Positions 1-9,259 of a DNA stretch of 57,555 bases are shown in pieces. The notes beneath the pieces were generated by a model. The model saw nothing but the letters and a program-made list of their open reading frames with translations, ran no database searches and was not told the origin of the DNA. The stretch is from an uncultured Turicimonas sp. (GTDB taxonomy: Bacteria > Pseudomonadota > Gammaproteobacteria > Burkholderiales > Burkholderiaceae_F): positions 1 through 57,555 of the forward strand of contig CANTYJ010000036.1 of assembly GCA_947854175.1 (NCBI GenBank), written 5' to 3'. Made by a program: the position numbers and the translations under genes. How positions within the stretch are numbered: position 1 is the first letter of the stretch; every line of letters begins with the position of its first letter.

Positions 1-77
1 TGGCAGGGGAAGAAGGATTCGAACCCTCGAATGCCGGAATCAGAATCCGGTGCCTTAACCAGCTTGGCGATTCCCCT
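1..77 (-). tRNA. tRNA-Gln (anticodon CUG)
   Basis: The reverse complement folds as a complete tRNA. The acceptor AGGGGAA pairs with TTCCCCT, the CCA end is encoded (bases 1-3), the anticodon stem CCGGA/TCCGG encloses loop TTCTGAT with anticodon CTG, and the T-loop is GTTCGAATC. The body closely resembles E. coli tRNA-Gln. A sigma70-type promoter lies directly upstream at 91-118. Confidence 0.95.
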
Positions 78-90
78 TTCGAAGATGCGT

Positions 91-118
91 ATTATACACA
101 ACTTAAAAATTAATGCAA
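91..118 (-). promoter_or_regulatory. sigma70 promoter of tRNA-Gln
   Basis: On the minus strand TTGCAT (118-113) and TATAAT (96-91) are separated by 16 bp, ending 14 bp before the tRNA 5' end. The perfect -10 box and close placement make it the likely promoter of the tRNA gene. Confidence 0.75.
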
Positions 119-130
119 GCAAAAAAAATA

Positions 131-160
131 AAAAAATTAAAGCAGGCCAAAATGACCTGC
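131..160 (-). terminator. intrinsic terminator of the small gene at 177-392
   Basis: A minus-strand hairpin GCAGGTC/GGCCTGC (7 bp with one wobble) is followed by a long T-rich tract. It lies just after the stop of the small minus-strand ORF. Confidence 0.7.
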
Positions 161-176
161 CTCATATGTTTATTAA

Positions 177-392
177 TCACATTTGAAGTAACTTTCTTAA
201 TGATGCTTCAACCTCATTGATTTTTTCAAATCGAACATCTGAAAGACACTAGAAGAATTTAGCGAGCTCTGAAAGTATTACGCCGGCACCCATCAGAACA
301 AAACTAATTTCGAAGATTCTAGCCATTCTTCTCAATCTGGCATCCAAAGCTACAGCTTTAACTTGTGCTTGTTTATATGCATCCCTTCTCAT
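177..392 (-). pseudogene. Small single-TM protein interrupted by an in-frame TAG
   Basis: An ATG at 392 has a good GGAGG ribosome site 6-7 nt upstream. Translation gives 47 residues, basic at the N-terminus with a hydrophobic segment (about residues 29-43), then an in-frame TAG at 249-251. The same frame continues for 23 more codons of protein-like sequence (SDVRFEKINEVEASLRKLLQM) to TGA at 177. A terminator follows. I do not recognise the family. Either the shorter 47-residue protein is real, or an original 71-residue protein has acquired an amber stop. Confidence 0.5.
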
Positions 393-499
393 AAGGAACC
401 TCCAACCTTTGAGAGTAGTATAGTCTCTTTAATTAGAGTTTTCACTTAATTGAAAGTACTAGTATGCTTAATTTGGTAGGTGTCCTATATCACGTATCA

Positions 500-1594
500 C
501 TAGTGATCACTCTTAATTCCTGCACCACACATACACAGCAAAGCTTCTTTTGTCTCCCCGTAATCTTCACAATATTTATCATAAGCACACAAGGCGGCTG
601 CTGTTGTATGTTCTGCATAAACTCCTTTTTTAGCCAATGCTTTTCTAGCATCCAGAATTTTGTCTTCTGGAGCTTCTACTACACGAATTCTGTGTTTTTT
701 GATCATCTCCAAAATTTCTTTTGCACGAGCCGGTTTTCCAATAGCGATTCCTTCTGCCATCGTTAATTGCGGAATTATGTCGACTAATTCTTCAGCCTCT
801 TGTTTTACCGTTTGGTAAAAAGGAGAGCACCCTTCAGCCTGGATTGCAATAATTTGAGGGAAGTGATTGATAGTTTTGGATTCCAAAAGTTGTTCCAGAG
901 CTTTGATCGCTCCAATAAACAAAGTTCCGTTGCCTAACTCTATAAAAATATTCTCAGGAATCCGTCCTAACTGTTCGTAGGTTTCATAAATGTAAGTCTT
1001 CGTCCCTTCATAAAAGAACGGATTAAAAACGTGGTTAGCGTAATAGGCACCTTCTTCTTTGACCTTTGAACGACAGACATCCGCACAATGATCTCTTGAG
1101 CCGGGAACAACAACTGCCTTAGCTCCGAAAGCCTCAATCATAGAAATCTTTTTAGGACTTGTTCCTTCAGGAACATATATTTCACATTCAATACCACTTC
1201 TTGCACAATAGGCTGCAACAGCCACTCCTGCATTTCCACTCGAATCCTGGACACATTTTTTGACCCCGATTGCCTTCATATGAGCAACCAGAGTAGCCGC
1301 TCCTCTATCCTTGAAAGATAAAGTCGGCATCATGTAATCCATCTTCAATAAAACATCGTCATTGAACTTGATAATTGGAGTACGTCCCTCCCCCATCGTT
1401 ACTTCTTTCCACGCGTCTCCTTCTATATTCATAAAAGCGCGGTACCTGAACTGGCTCCATTCGTGTGTGTCAATAAGATCTGAATTGAACGGAACAGATG
1501 TTTCAGGCAATTCAAAAAGTCCGCCACATTCGCAATTGGGAGAGAGAGTCGTTGTCGGAGTTTTCTTTCCGCATTTAGTACATACAAAGTTCAT
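500..1594 (-). CDS. Threonine-synthase-like PLP-dependent enzyme
   Basis: A 364-residue fold-type II PLP enzyme. The N-terminus has a zinc-ribbon pattern (CTKCG, then CECGG) typical of the threonine-synthase family. SFKDRG (near residue 93) carries the Schiff-base lysine and GNGTL is the phosphate-binding loop. Known family members convert O-phosphohomoserine to threonine; the exact substrate here is inferred, as threonine dehydratase-like or diaminopropionate-type activity cannot be excluded. It stands alone, reading toward the small gene and tRNA-Gln. The start has AAGGAA upstream. Length is normal for the family. Confidence 0.75.
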   Translation of the reverse strand: MNFVCTKCGKKTPTTTLSPNCECGGLFELPETSVPFNSDLIDTHEWSQFRYRAFMNIEGDAWKEVTMGEGRTPIIKFNDDVLLKMDYMMPTLSFKDRGAATLVAHMKAIGVKKCVQDSSGNAGVAVAAYCARSGIECEIYVPEGTSPKKISMIEAFGAKAVVVPGSRDHCADVCRSKVKEEGAYYANHVFNPFFYEGTKTYIYETYEQLGRIPENIFIELGNGTLFIGAIKALEQLLESKTINHFPQIIAIQAEGCSPFYQTVKQEAEELVDIIPQLTMAEGIAIGKPARAKEILEMIKKHRIRVVEAPEDKILDARKALAKKGVYAEHTTAAALCAYDKYCEDYGETKEALLCMCGAGIKSDH

Positions 1595-1820
1595 TTTTAA
1601 TTCCTTGAGATATGAATCGTATTGTAGTGGTTAGGAAGACAGCTTTTGGGAAAAACTTGGAGAAAGCGACTCGATAAATCATCCTCATTGAATTCCAATC
1701 GGGAAAGAAAAGAAGTAAACGCTGATTCTTCTCTCAAGCATGAAGCGACTAAAAGCTCAAAACAAGACTAAATGAATGCCCGGACAAAAATTTTCAACCT
1801 TTGAAGGCAGGTACTTTTAT

Positions 1821-1846
1821 AGAAAAACACCGCCAAAAGGCGGTGT
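1821..1846 (-). terminator. intrinsic terminator after mtnN
   Basis: A perfect 8-bp stem ACACCGCC/GGCGGTGT with an AAAA/TTTT loop is followed on the minus strand by TTTTT. It lies just downstream of the nucleosidase gene and closes the two-gene salvage operon. Confidence 0.85.
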
Positions 1847-1870
1847 CAGAAGATTAAAAATTGTGAAACG

Positions 1871-2557
1871 TTAGAGCGAAGCGAGAATACCCTTAACAAC
1901 AGAGATAGATTCCTCAGCTGCCTGTTTAACAAAAACACTGTAATCCATCAAAGCGTTGTCGTCAGCTCCATCTGAAATCACCCTGATAACTAAGAACGGA
2001 ACGTTATTGATAGTACAAACCTGGCCGATTGCACCGCCTTCCATTTCAACTGCGATAGCCTCAAAAGTTTCATGGATAAGAGCTTTTCTGACAGGATTGC
2101 TCATGAACTGATCGCCTGTAGCAATAACGCCGGACATGCATTTGATATCATCGTCCTTGACTGCTTCCAGCGCCAACTCTTCTAAGGCTTTATCTGTTTT
2201 GAAGTAGACCTGGTTCAAACCGGATACCATTCCAACCGGGTCACCGAGTCCTGAAGTATCAATATCATGCTGGCAAACGGCTGTAGCGACAGCGATATCT
2301 CCTACTCCGAGCTCTTTTACAAGAGTTCCGGCAACACCGGTGTTGATAACTTTTTCAACCCCAAATTTCAGTATCATTGTTTGAGCGCAAACCGCTGCAA
2401 AAACTTTTCCAATTCCGCAGACCGCCACTACTACCGGAACGCCGTTTAATGTACCCTCATTAAACTCCATACCGCTAATCTTAGTTATCTTCAGGCCTTG
2501 GATTTCTTTTTTGAGGCCCTCCACCTCAACTGCCATTGCACCAATAATGCCAATCAT
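1871..2557 (-). CDS. mtnN: 5'-methylthioadenosine/S-adenosylhomocysteine nucleosidase
   Basis: At 228 residues it is the family length. The N-terminus MIGIIGAM...EVEGL contains the catalytic Glu (E11, matching E12 of the E. coli enzyme). VEMEGGA is the ribose-binding signature and ISDGADD holds the catalytic Asp. The enzyme cleaves MTA and SAH to adenine plus the ribosyl product in the cytosol. It lies 14 nt after the phosphoribosyltransferase gene, so the two probably form an operon in which released adenine is salvaged. Confidence 0.92.
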   Translation of the reverse strand: MIGIIGAMAVEVEGLKKEIQGLKITKISGMEFNEGTLNGVPVVVAVCGIGKVFAAVCAQTMILKFGVEKVINTGVAGTLVKELGVGDIAVATAVCQHDIDTSGLGDPVGMVSGLNQVYFKTDKALEELALEAVKDDDIKCMSGVIATGDQFMSNPVRKALIHETFEAIAVEMEGGAIGQVCTINNVPFLVIRVISDGADDNALMDYSVFVKQAAEESISVVKGILASL

Positions 2558-2571
2558 TTTTTCCTCTTGGT

Positions 2572-3126
2572 TTAAAGAGCCTGCCCGTCTGCATTAAACA
2601 GCGGCAGTTTCTGCAGATAAATGATATCCTTCCTGTCGATTGCATCACCTTCAGCCAGAATCGCCATTTTCCCGACAACATTGGCCTCGCACATTTCTGC
2701 AAGAGCTTCCAAAGCTTCTAATGACTTACCTGTTGAAATAACGTCATCCACAATAAGAACACGTTTGCCTCTTAGCGTTTCCAGATCAAGCTTATCTAAA
2801 TACAACCGTTGTTTTGCCTCAGTGGTAATGGATTGAACTTCAACAAAAAACGGATCGACCATATAAAGTTTTTTGCTTTTTCTGGCAACGATATATTTTG
2901 AATCTCCTCTTTGTCTAGCCATCTCGTGAACTAGAGGAATCCCTTTCGTTTCAGCAGTAAGTACATAATCGAATTCAGGAGCTTTCTTTAATAACTCCCT
3001 TGCACAATGGACTGAAATTTGAGGATCACCAACAATAATGAAAGCGCCTATAGCTAAATCTCCCCCTATCGGACAGATAGGCAGGTCTCGTTCCATTCCG
3101 GCTATATTGATTCTATAAGTTTTCAC
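2572..3126 (-). CDS. Phosphoribosyltransferase, adenine PRTase-like
   Basis: A 184-residue type I PRTase. VLIVDDVISTGKS (about residues 122-134) is the PRPP-binding signature with the two acidic residues. TAETKGIPL matches the loop of APRT-like enzymes. The family joins a purine base to PRPP. Being the first gene before mtnN suggests adenine as substrate (adenine to AMP), but xanthine or another base is not excluded from sequence alone. No membrane segment or extra domain is seen. Confidence 0.8.
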   Translation of the reverse strand: MKTYRINIAGMERDLPICPIGGDLAIGAFIIVGDPQISVHCARELLKKAPEFDYVLTAETKGIPLVHEMARQRGDSKYIVARKSKKLYMVDPFFVEVQSITTEAKQRLYLDKLDLETLRGKRVLIVDDVISTGKSLEALEALAEMCEANVVGKMAILAEGDAIDRKDIIYLQKLPLFNADGQAL

Positions 3127-3587
3127 AACTGCACCAAAAATTTGAAATGTTGTGCGTATGCTACTTCAAAAAACCGCTTTCAACCTAAAAAGCAGCTTCC
3201 TAGCGTAAAGAACAATTGCATATTTATTTAATCTTTTCTCTTATAGTGGGCAGGTTTTCTGAAAAATACTGCAGAAATCGTCATTTTCATGTATGTCTTC
3301 AGCTTCTGTCCAGCTTCGGAAAAATTCATTTGAAGAGAACAAACCTTCCGTAATGCTAGGTGTTTTCCTGCTTTTTCTAGATGATTTTTTAATAAATTAG
3401 TTAAAAGTTGGTACCATACAATTCATAAGGAAAAACGTCTTACAAGGTCGTTTCTCTCCTGACTACACAATCCATGTTTAATGGATGCCAAAAGCCGTGA
3501 AGTAAGACAAAGATCTAGAAAAACTAGTGGCTTTGGTGTGCCTCTAAATATTAATAAACCCAATCCGAAAAAATAGGAGATTTTTCT
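3127..3587. other. Intergenic region between divergent salvage and TRAP operons
   Basis: 461 bp without a credible ORF. It must carry divergent promoters, but no box pair stands out enough to call. At 3411-3418 there is an 8-bp palindrome TGGTACCA within TTGGTACCATACAA, reminiscent of GntR-family operators. A ribosome site (AGGAG) precedes the TRAP binding-protein gene. Confidence 0.4.
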
Positions 3588-4661
3588 ATGAAGCACTTTT
3601 ATGGAAAAGCGCTTTTTGCATTTGCATGCGTGGGCCTGATGTCTGCCGCATCTGCAGAATATAAGCAGGAATACAAACTGAGCGTTGTTCCCGGAGCCTC
3701 TTCAGGCTGGGGCCAGACAGCTACTTTCTTTGCTGACTGCGTCAAAAATAAAACCAACGGCCGAATTAACATCAAACCTTACTTCGGTGCCCAATTGATG
3801 GCCGGCAAGCAGACTTCCGAACTCTTGCTTGTTCGTCGTGGAGCTATTGATTTTGCCTTGGCCTCTACTATTAACTGGTCACCTCAGATTAAAGAACTTA
3901 ACCTGACAGCTCTACCCTTCTTCGTAGCAAATAATCCTGACCGTTACAAGGCTATGGACGCCATTGAAGCCGGTAAATCAGGAAAAATGCTTCAGAAAGC
4001 GATTGAAAAAACAGGCGTTAAATTCATCGGCTGGTCTGAAAACGGTTTCCGTGAATTAACTACCAGCAAAGGCCCAATTCAAAAACCGGAAGATATGAAA
4101 GGCATGAAGCTTAGAGTATGCGGAACTCCGATCTTCATCGACATTTTCTCCTCCCTCGGTGCAAATCCTCAGGCCATCAACTGGTCTGAAGCAGTTACAG
4201 GCTTCCAGCAAGGCATTGTTGACGGTCAGGAAAACCCGACAAACGGAATTAATATCCCTCTTAAGATGTGGACCTGGCATAAACATTTGACTGACTGGCA
4301 CTACATGATTGATCCTCTTTTCCTTGCCGCCAATAAGAAAGTTTGGGACGGTTTCTCCAAAGAAGATCAGAAATTCTGTATGGAGTGCGCTGCTGAAACT
4401 GAACTTTATGGTAAAGCCTTATCCAGACTTGGTTTCGATAACGGCGAATCTTTAGCCTATTTGAAGAAGATTGGTAAAGTACCTGCTGTCAGCGATCCGA
4501 TGGCTGAATTGAAAGCAAACGGCATGCAAGTCACTTCTTTTACTCCTGAACAGATTGAAGCCTTCTACAAAGCAACACAGAAAGTTCGTGATGAATGGAC
4601 TAAGAAGATCGGTCCGGATCTTGTCAAAGCTGCTGAAGAAGACATGAAATCAGCCAAATAG
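3588..4661 (+). CDS. TRAP transporter periplasmic substrate-binding protein (DctP family)
   Basis: 357 residues with a signal peptide (basic start, hydrophobic core, cleavage near ASA at residue 23). The mature protein has the DctP-family layout, including a conserved Arg region (MKGMKLRVCGTPIF, about residue 170) that in this family binds the substrate carboxylate, and GIVDGQENP. It captures organic acids in the periplasm and delivers them to the DctQM permease encoded next. The ligand cannot be read from sequence. AGGAG lies about 8 nt before the ATG. Confidence 0.93.
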   Translation: MKHFYGKALFAFACVGLMSAASAEYKQEYKLSVVPGASSGWGQTATFFADCVKNKTNGRINIKPYFGAQLMAGKQTSELLLVRRGAIDFALASTINWSPQIKELNLTALPFFVANNPDRYKAMDAIEAGKSGKMLQKAIEKTGVKFIGWSENGFRELTTSKGPIQKPEDMKGMKLRVCGTPIFIDIFSSLGANPQAINWSEAVTGFQQGIVDGQENPTNGINIPLKMWTWHKHLTDWHYMIDPLFLAANKKVWDGFSKEDQKFCMECAAETELYGKALSRLGFDNGESLAYLKKIGKVPAVSDPMAELKANGMQVTSFTPEQIEAFYKATQKVRDEWTKKIGPDLVKAAEEDMKSAK

Positions 4662-4681
4662 AATCAATTAAAAAATTTAAG

Positions 4682-4704
4682 CGGGTGGCTGGTCCACCCG
4701 TTTT
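4682..4704 (+). terminator. Hairpin between binding-protein and permease genes
   Basis: A perfect 7-bp stem CGGGTGG/CCACCCG followed by TTTT. It lies 20 nt after the binding-protein stop and 21 nt before the small permease start. It is probably a partial terminator or mRNA-stabilising element that makes binding protein in excess over permease. Confidence 0.7.
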
Positions 4705-4724
4705 ACACATGAGTTGAAGAAAAG

Positions 4725-5195
4725 ATGTTGAAGTTTCTTAATTCCAGATTTGAAGAATTGCTCGGAGCTTTTTTGTTAGCCGTGATGGCTTGCATTTCTT
4801 TCATAAATGTAATCATCCGGTACTGCACAAATTTATCGTTCTCGGCCTCAGAAGAACTTACCGTCAATTTTTTTGTTTGGATTGTCTTACTTGGAACCGC
4901 CAGAGCTTTCAGAGAAGGCAGCAACTTCTGCATGAACCTCATTTATAACGCTTCTCCGCTCCCGGCACGCAAGGTCATGTATATTTTTGGCGTTGTGTGT
5001 TCTTTAGTCTTTTTTTCTGCACTCATTTATTTAGGCGCCATTGAAGTGTGGGACGAGTACAGTCTGGATGTTTCCAGTGAATCTCTTGATATTCCGGTTT
5101 GGCTTTACACAATGGCAACCCCTTTGTTTTCCATACTTATCGTTATCCGCATTCTTCAAAAGGTTTATGCGGACTTCAAATCCGGCACAGTGTAG
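4725..5195 (+). CDS. TRAP transporter small permease (DctQ family)
   Basis: 156 residues with four predicted hydrophobic segments (about 12-34, 47-66, 85-108, 125-145), matching DctQ topology. The charged motif after TM2 (RAFREGSNF) is typical. It pairs with the large permease 9 nt downstream to form the sodium-coupled inner-membrane transporter. It follows the intra-operon hairpin. Confidence 0.9.
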   Translation: MLKFLNSRFEELLGAFLLAVMACISFINVIIRYCTNLSFSASEELTVNFFVWIVLLGTARAFREGSNFCMNLIYNASPLPARKVMYIFGVVCSLVFFSALIYLGAIEVWDEYSLDVSSESLDIPVWLYTMATPLFSILIVIRILQKVYADFKSGTV

Positions 5196-5204
5196 GAGAA
5201 AACA

Positions 5205-6497
5205 ATGAAAGAATTATTTAGTGATCCTGCATTAATCCTTTTGATTTTATTCGTCATCCCGCTGGCCTTAAGAGTCCCTATCGCCATTTGTCTTGGGCTG
5301 AGCGCAACCATTGTTGCTTGGATGTTCGATATGGGCATTGACATGCTCCCGTATAACTTTTTTGCAGGCGTTGCAAAAGTTCCTCTATTGGCAATTCCGT
5401 TCTTTATTCTTGCCGGCTACATTATGGAAAAAGCAGGTATTGCGGCAAGAATTGTCAATTTAGTCGAAACCATTGTCGGTGACATGACAGGTGGTTTGGC
5501 AATTGCCACCGTAGCTGTTGCGACATTTTGGGGTGCGGTCAGCGGCTCAGGTCCAGCGACAGTAGCAGCCTTGGGCTTAATTCTGATTCCTGCCATGGTC
5601 AAAAGCGGTTATGACAAACCTTTTGCTGCAGCCAATGTTTCCGTGACCTCCGGATTAGCTATTGTTATTCCGCCTAGTATCGCTTTCATCGTTTATGGTG
5701 GTATTGCAGATACTTCCGTTCCTGCTCTTTTCGCTGCAGGCATTTTCCCGGGACTGCTTGTAGCGGGTTTCCTGATGGTGTGTGTTTATTGGATTTCTAA
5801 GAAAAAAGGTTACAGAGGACTTCCAAGAAAGATGCCGGTATGGGTAGCATTTAAAGACGCTTTCTGGGGAGTAATGACTCCGGTCGTCATACTCGGCGGC
5901 ATTTACGGTGGTGTCTTCACACCAACCGAAGCAGCAGCCGTAGCCATTTTTTACGGCTTATTTGTCGGTGTTTTTATTTACAAGACATTTAATTCTTTCG
6001 AAATTCTCATAGAAGTCTTGGTCGAGTCGGTTAAGGCGACAGCAGTTATTATGTTTGTCGTCACTTGCGCCGGACTTTTTGCCTGGGTTGCCTCGACTGT
6101 CGGCCTGGTAGAAAAAGGAGCGCAGTTCCTGCTTTCCTTATCTGACAATCCATGGATTTTGCTGGCTTTGATTAACGTTATCTTGCTATTGGCCGGCATG
6201 TTACTTGATGCAATCTCAATCTACTACGTTCTTCTACCCTTCTTGCTTCCCTTGATTCACCATTTCGGATGGGATTCTGTATGGTTTGGTGTCATGATGA
6301 CGGTTAACTTAGCGATTGGACAGGTTACACCCCCGGTTGCTGTTAATTTATACGTAGGAGCTCAAATCAGCGGACTAACGATGGAGGAATTAACTCCTGC
6401 TGTGATTCCTTTACTAATTGCCTCTCTTTTGGCATTGATACTGATTATTTATGTTCCTTGGTTCAGCACCTTTCTGCCAACGTTGTGGGGACTCTAA
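5205..6497 (+). CDS. TRAP transporter large permease (DctM family)
   Basis: 430 residues, family length, with about 12 hydrophobic segments. Characteristic motifs are seen: FFILAGYIMEKAGIA, GAVSGSGPATVAALG and PTEAAAVAIFYGLFVG. This is the ion-coupled translocation subunit. Last gene of the three-gene operon, followed by a strong terminator. Start with AGGAGAAAACA upstream. Confidence 0.94.
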   Translation: MKELFSDPALILLILFVIPLALRVPIAICLGLSATIVAWMFDMGIDMLPYNFFAGVAKVPLLAIPFFILAGYIMEKAGIAARIVNLVETIVGDMTGGLAIATVAVATFWGAVSGSGPATVAALGLILIPAMVKSGYDKPFAAANVSVTSGLAIVIPPSIAFIVYGGIADTSVPALFAAGIFPGLLVAGFLMVCVYWISKKKGYRGLPRKMPVWVAFKDAFWGVMTPVVILGGIYGGVFTPTEAAAVAIFYGLFVGVFIYKTFNSFEILIEVLVESVKATAVIMFVVTCAGLFAWVASTVGLVEKGAQFLLSLSDNPWILLALINVILLLAGMLLDAISIYYVLLPFLLPLIHHFGWDSVWFGVMMTVNLAIGQVTPPVAVNLYVGAQISGLTMEELTPAVIPLLIASLLALILIIYVPWFSTFLPTLWGL

Positions 6498-6506
6498 ATA
6501 TTCTTT

Positions 6507-6538
6507 GTAAGCCGTCCGTCATAGGACGGCTTACTATT
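6507..6538. terminator. Bidirectional intrinsic terminator
   Basis: A perfect 11-bp stem GTAAGCCGTCC/GGACGGCTTAC with a 6-nt loop lies between the convergent large-permease and thioesterase genes. T-rich sequence follows on both strands, so it probably serves both. Confidence 0.85.
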
Positions 6539-6552
6539 TTAGATTCCGATAT

Positions 6553-6981
6553 CTATTTCCAATTTTTTGATTTATCCTCGACGATAAAGTTTGTGACCCG
6601 GCAGGAGCTTACTAATTTCCCGTCTTTGTCTTTGATATCTACATTCCAAAGATGAGTTCTCTTGCCATGATGAAGACAACTGGCTTCAGCAAAGACAAAA
6701 ACGTCTTCACCTGTCTTAACCGATGAAATATGATTACCGGTGACAGAAGAACCCACCGGAATTTCATTTTCGCTGCAGAATAGGTAAGAGCCATAACCTG
6801 CAACAATTTCAGCAAATGCCAAAGAAGCTCCTCCGCACAATACTCCAAACGGTTGTGAAGTATGATCATTGACCGGCATTTTAGCTTTAACGAAATAATT
6901 TTCTGTTGAAATAACCTCTATACCAAGAAAGCCAATCATAGAGTGTTTTACTAATTCTGAATCGACGTATTTAGTCTGCAT
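6553..6981 (-). CDS. Hotdog-fold acyl-CoA thioesterase (MenI/EntH/PaaI-like)
   Basis: 142 residues. The segment HTSQPFGVLCGGASLAFAE (residues 40-58) matches the active-site helix of the MenI/EntH thioesterases, including the Gln and the catalytic Glu. The His that normally precedes GG in this motif is Cys here (CGG). The family hydrolyses acyl-CoA or acyl-carrier thioesters in the cytosol. No menaquinone or siderophore neighbours indicate the substrate. Stand-alone gene, convergent with the TRAP operon. Confidence 0.8.
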   Translation of the reverse strand: MQTKYVDSELVKHSMIGFLGIEVISTENYFVKAKMPVNDHTSQPFGVLCGGASLAFAEIVAGYGSYLFCSENEIPVGSSVTGNHISSVKTGEDVFVFAEASCLHHGKRTHLWNVDIKDKDGKLVSSCRVTNFIVEDKSKNWK

Positions 6982-7267
6982 TTACTGCTCTTTAAACATA
7001 ATGTTTTACCAGTTGATACTTTAACCGTTCATACCGGACAGATTCATTTTTTTTGACGAATTTGAGAAATACCGTAAGAAAAAACTAAATATTTCCAAGT
7101 GTAAAAAATAGTATTAACATACTTAGGAATAACCGTTAAGCGGTCGAAAATCTTACGGATTACGTATAAAAAATATCTTTATTGTTTGTTCTAACACCTT
7201 CAATAATTTAGATATTTATAAAACAATCAGATTGTTATACGAATTCGAACAAAGGAGAATTTAAATA

Positions 7268-8884
7268 ATGAAAAATAATATTGACTTAAGTCGATATGGT
7301 ATCAAAGATGTAAAAGAAATCATCTACAACCCTTCATTTGATACCTTACACAATGAAGAAACTGCACCGGAACTCGAAGGCTATGAAAAAGCTTTTGAGA
7401 CGGAGTTAGGGGCTTTTAATGTAATGACAGGCGAATATACCGGACGTTCACCAAAAGACAAATACCTTGTCAGAGATGAAGTCACAGAAGATACTGTTTG
7501 GTGGAACAGTCCTGAATACAAAAACGATAACAAACCGATAACTCCTGCAACTTGGGAAGAACTCGAAAAATTAGCAGTCCAGGAACTGTCAGGTAAAAAA
7601 TTATATGTGGTCGATGCATTTTGCGGTGCTAATGCACATACCCGTCTAAAAGTTCGCTTCATTATGGAAGTAGCATGGCAGGCCCATTTCGTTACCAACA
7701 TGTTCATTCGTCCTACCAAGGAAGAACTCGAGATTTTTGGAGAACCTGATTTCGTTGTTTTGACTGCCAGCAAAGCCAAGGTTGAAAACTATAAAGAACT
7801 TGGACTTCACAGCGAAACAGCTATTGCCTTTAATTTGAAGAAAAAATTCCAGGTCATTCTCAATACCTGGTATGGCGGTGAAATGAAAAAAGGTATGTTC
7901 TCTGTGATGAACTACCTGAATCCGTTACGCGGAATTGCCTCCATGCATTGCTCTGCAAATGTTGATAAGGAACTAAAAGAAACTGCTATCTTCTTTGGTC
8001 TGTCCGGTACCGGTAAAACAACTTTATCCACCGATCCGAATCGTTTACTTATCGGTGATGATGAACACGGATGGGACGATGAAGGAGTCTTTAATTACGA
8101 AGGCGGTTGCTACGCCAAAGTGATTAATCTTGACAAAGAAAGCGAACCGGATATCTACAATGCCATTCGCCGTAACGCTTTGCTTGAAAATGTCATCGTT
8201 GAGAAAGACGGAAAGATCGATTTCTCAGACTCTACAGCCACTGAAAACACCCGGGTTTCTTACCCGATCTACCACATTGACAATATTGTTAAACCCATCT
8301 CAAAAGGGCCGCATGCCAAAGACATTATTTTCCTGGCTGCAGATGCCTACGGAGTACTGCCACCGGTCTCAATCTTAAATGATGAACAGGCAATGTATTA
8401 CTTCCTTTCCGGTTATACCTCCAAGTTGGCGGGAACTGAACGAGGGATCACCGAGCCGAAACCCACCTTCTCCGCCTGTTTCGGTGCAGCTTTCCTGTCA
8501 CTTCACCCATTTAAATATGCACAGGAACTCACGAAGAAAGCTGAAGCTGCAGGTGCTAAGTTCTATTTGGTTAACACTGGTTGGAACGGTACCGGTAAAA
8601 GAATTTCCATTAAAGAAACCCGGGCTATTATTGATTCAATCTTGAATCACTCAATTCTTAAATCTTCAACTCAGACGCTGCCTATTTTTAATCTGGAATA
8701 TCCATTGGAAATTTGCGGAGTTAAACCCGAAGATTTAGATCCTAGAAGTTCCTATAAAGATCCGAACGTTTGGCAGGAAAAAGCCGAAATGTTGGCTCAA
8801 CTTTTCATTGATAATTTCAAAAAGTTCTCTGCAACCAATGAGAAATGCAAAAAGCTTGAAAAGTTTGGCCCTCTAATCAAATAA
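7268..8884 (+). CDS. pckA: Phosphoenolpyruvate carboxykinase (ATP)
   Basis: 538 residues, full length for the ATP-dependent family. The substrate loop TGRSPKDKY (about 58-66), P-loop [11 protein letters not shown] (about 244-254) and kinase-2 region [11 protein letters not shown] (about 263-273) are all present. It interconverts oxaloacetate plus ATP with PEP plus CO2 plus ADP. Depending on growth mode it runs in gluconeogenesis or, in gut anaerobes, as an anaplerotic fermentation step toward succinate. Ribosome site AAAGGAG. The 286-bp upstream region holds its promoter, which I could not pinpoint. Confidence 0.97.
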   Translation: MKNNIDLSRYGIKDVKEIIYNPSFDTLHNEETAPELEGYEKAFETELGAFNVMTGEYTGRSPKDKYLVRDEVTEDTVWWNSPEYKNDNKPITPATWEELEKLAVQELSGKKLYVVDAFCGANAHTRLKVRFIMEVAWQAHFVTNMFIRPTKEELEIFGEPDFVVLTASKAKVENYKELGLHSETAIAFNLKKKFQVILNTWYGGEMKKGMFSVMNYLNPLRGIASMHCSANVDKELKETAIFFGLSGTGKTTLSTDPNRLLIGDDEHGWDDEGVFNYEGGCYAKVINLDKESEPDIYNAIRRNALLENVIVEKDGKIDFSDSTATENTRVSYPIYHIDNIVKPISKGPHAKDIIFLAADAYGVLPPVSILNDEQAMYYFLSGYTSKLAGTERGITEPKPTFSACFGAAFLSLHPFKYAQELTKKAEAAGAKFYLVNTGWNGTGKRISIKETRAIIDSILNHSILKSSTQTLPIFNLEYPLEICGVKPEDLDPRSSYKDPNVWQEKAEMLAQLFIDNFKKFSATNEKCKKLEKFGPLIK

Positions 8885-8907
8885 ACAAATCAAATAAATA
8901 ACCTTTT

Positions 8908-8932
8908 GAGCCGGTGCTTCCCGGCTCTTTTG
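8908..8932 (+). terminator. intrinsic terminator of pckA
   Basis: A 7-bp stem GAGCCGG/CCGGCTC with loop TGCTTC is followed by TTTTG. It sits 24 nt after the pckA stop and abuts the convergent azlD gene. Confidence 0.85.
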
Positions 8933-9259
8933 TTAATAAAGAACATTGAAAAGAAGTACATAAACCAATGTGCCCGAGAATATTGATAAGAGCGGATTCT
9001 TAACAAACCACTGCAAAATGAGTGTGGAAAGAACTGCAACAAATTCAGGTAAAGGCAATCCGCCATGGGCCAGAGTAGCGTTGGTTGAAGAATGGATAAC
9101 CAATAAAAACATGATCGCCAAAGGGAGAAACCTTCCTAATTCAACGGCCCACTTTTGCTTTTGGAGCCATTGACTGCAGGAAAACGGTAAGGCTCTCTCA
9201 CCGAAACTTATCAGCATCATGACAATAAACGTCGTCAATAAATAAACATTATCGTTCAT
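8933..9259 (-). CDS. azlD: AzlD-family branched-chain amino-acid exporter subunit
   Basis: 108 residues with about four hydrophobic segments and the AzlD pattern (MMLISFGERALPF near the N-terminus). With AzlC it forms an inner-membrane exporter of branched-chain amino acids. Start and AzlC stop overlap by 4 bp (9256-9259), indicating translational coupling. The stop abuts the pckA terminator. Confidence 0.88.
   Translation of the reverse strand: MNDNVYLLTTFIVMMLISFGERALPFSCSQWLQKQKWAVELGRFLPLAIMFLLVIHSSTNATLAHGGLPLPEFVAVLSTLILQWFVKNPLLSIFSGTLVYVLLFNVLY

Noticed and set aside
464-766. Plus frame over the 3' end of the threonine-synthase-like gene
   Set aside because: It is antisense to a well-supported gene, and Cys/Phe/Ser-rich without a ribosome site.
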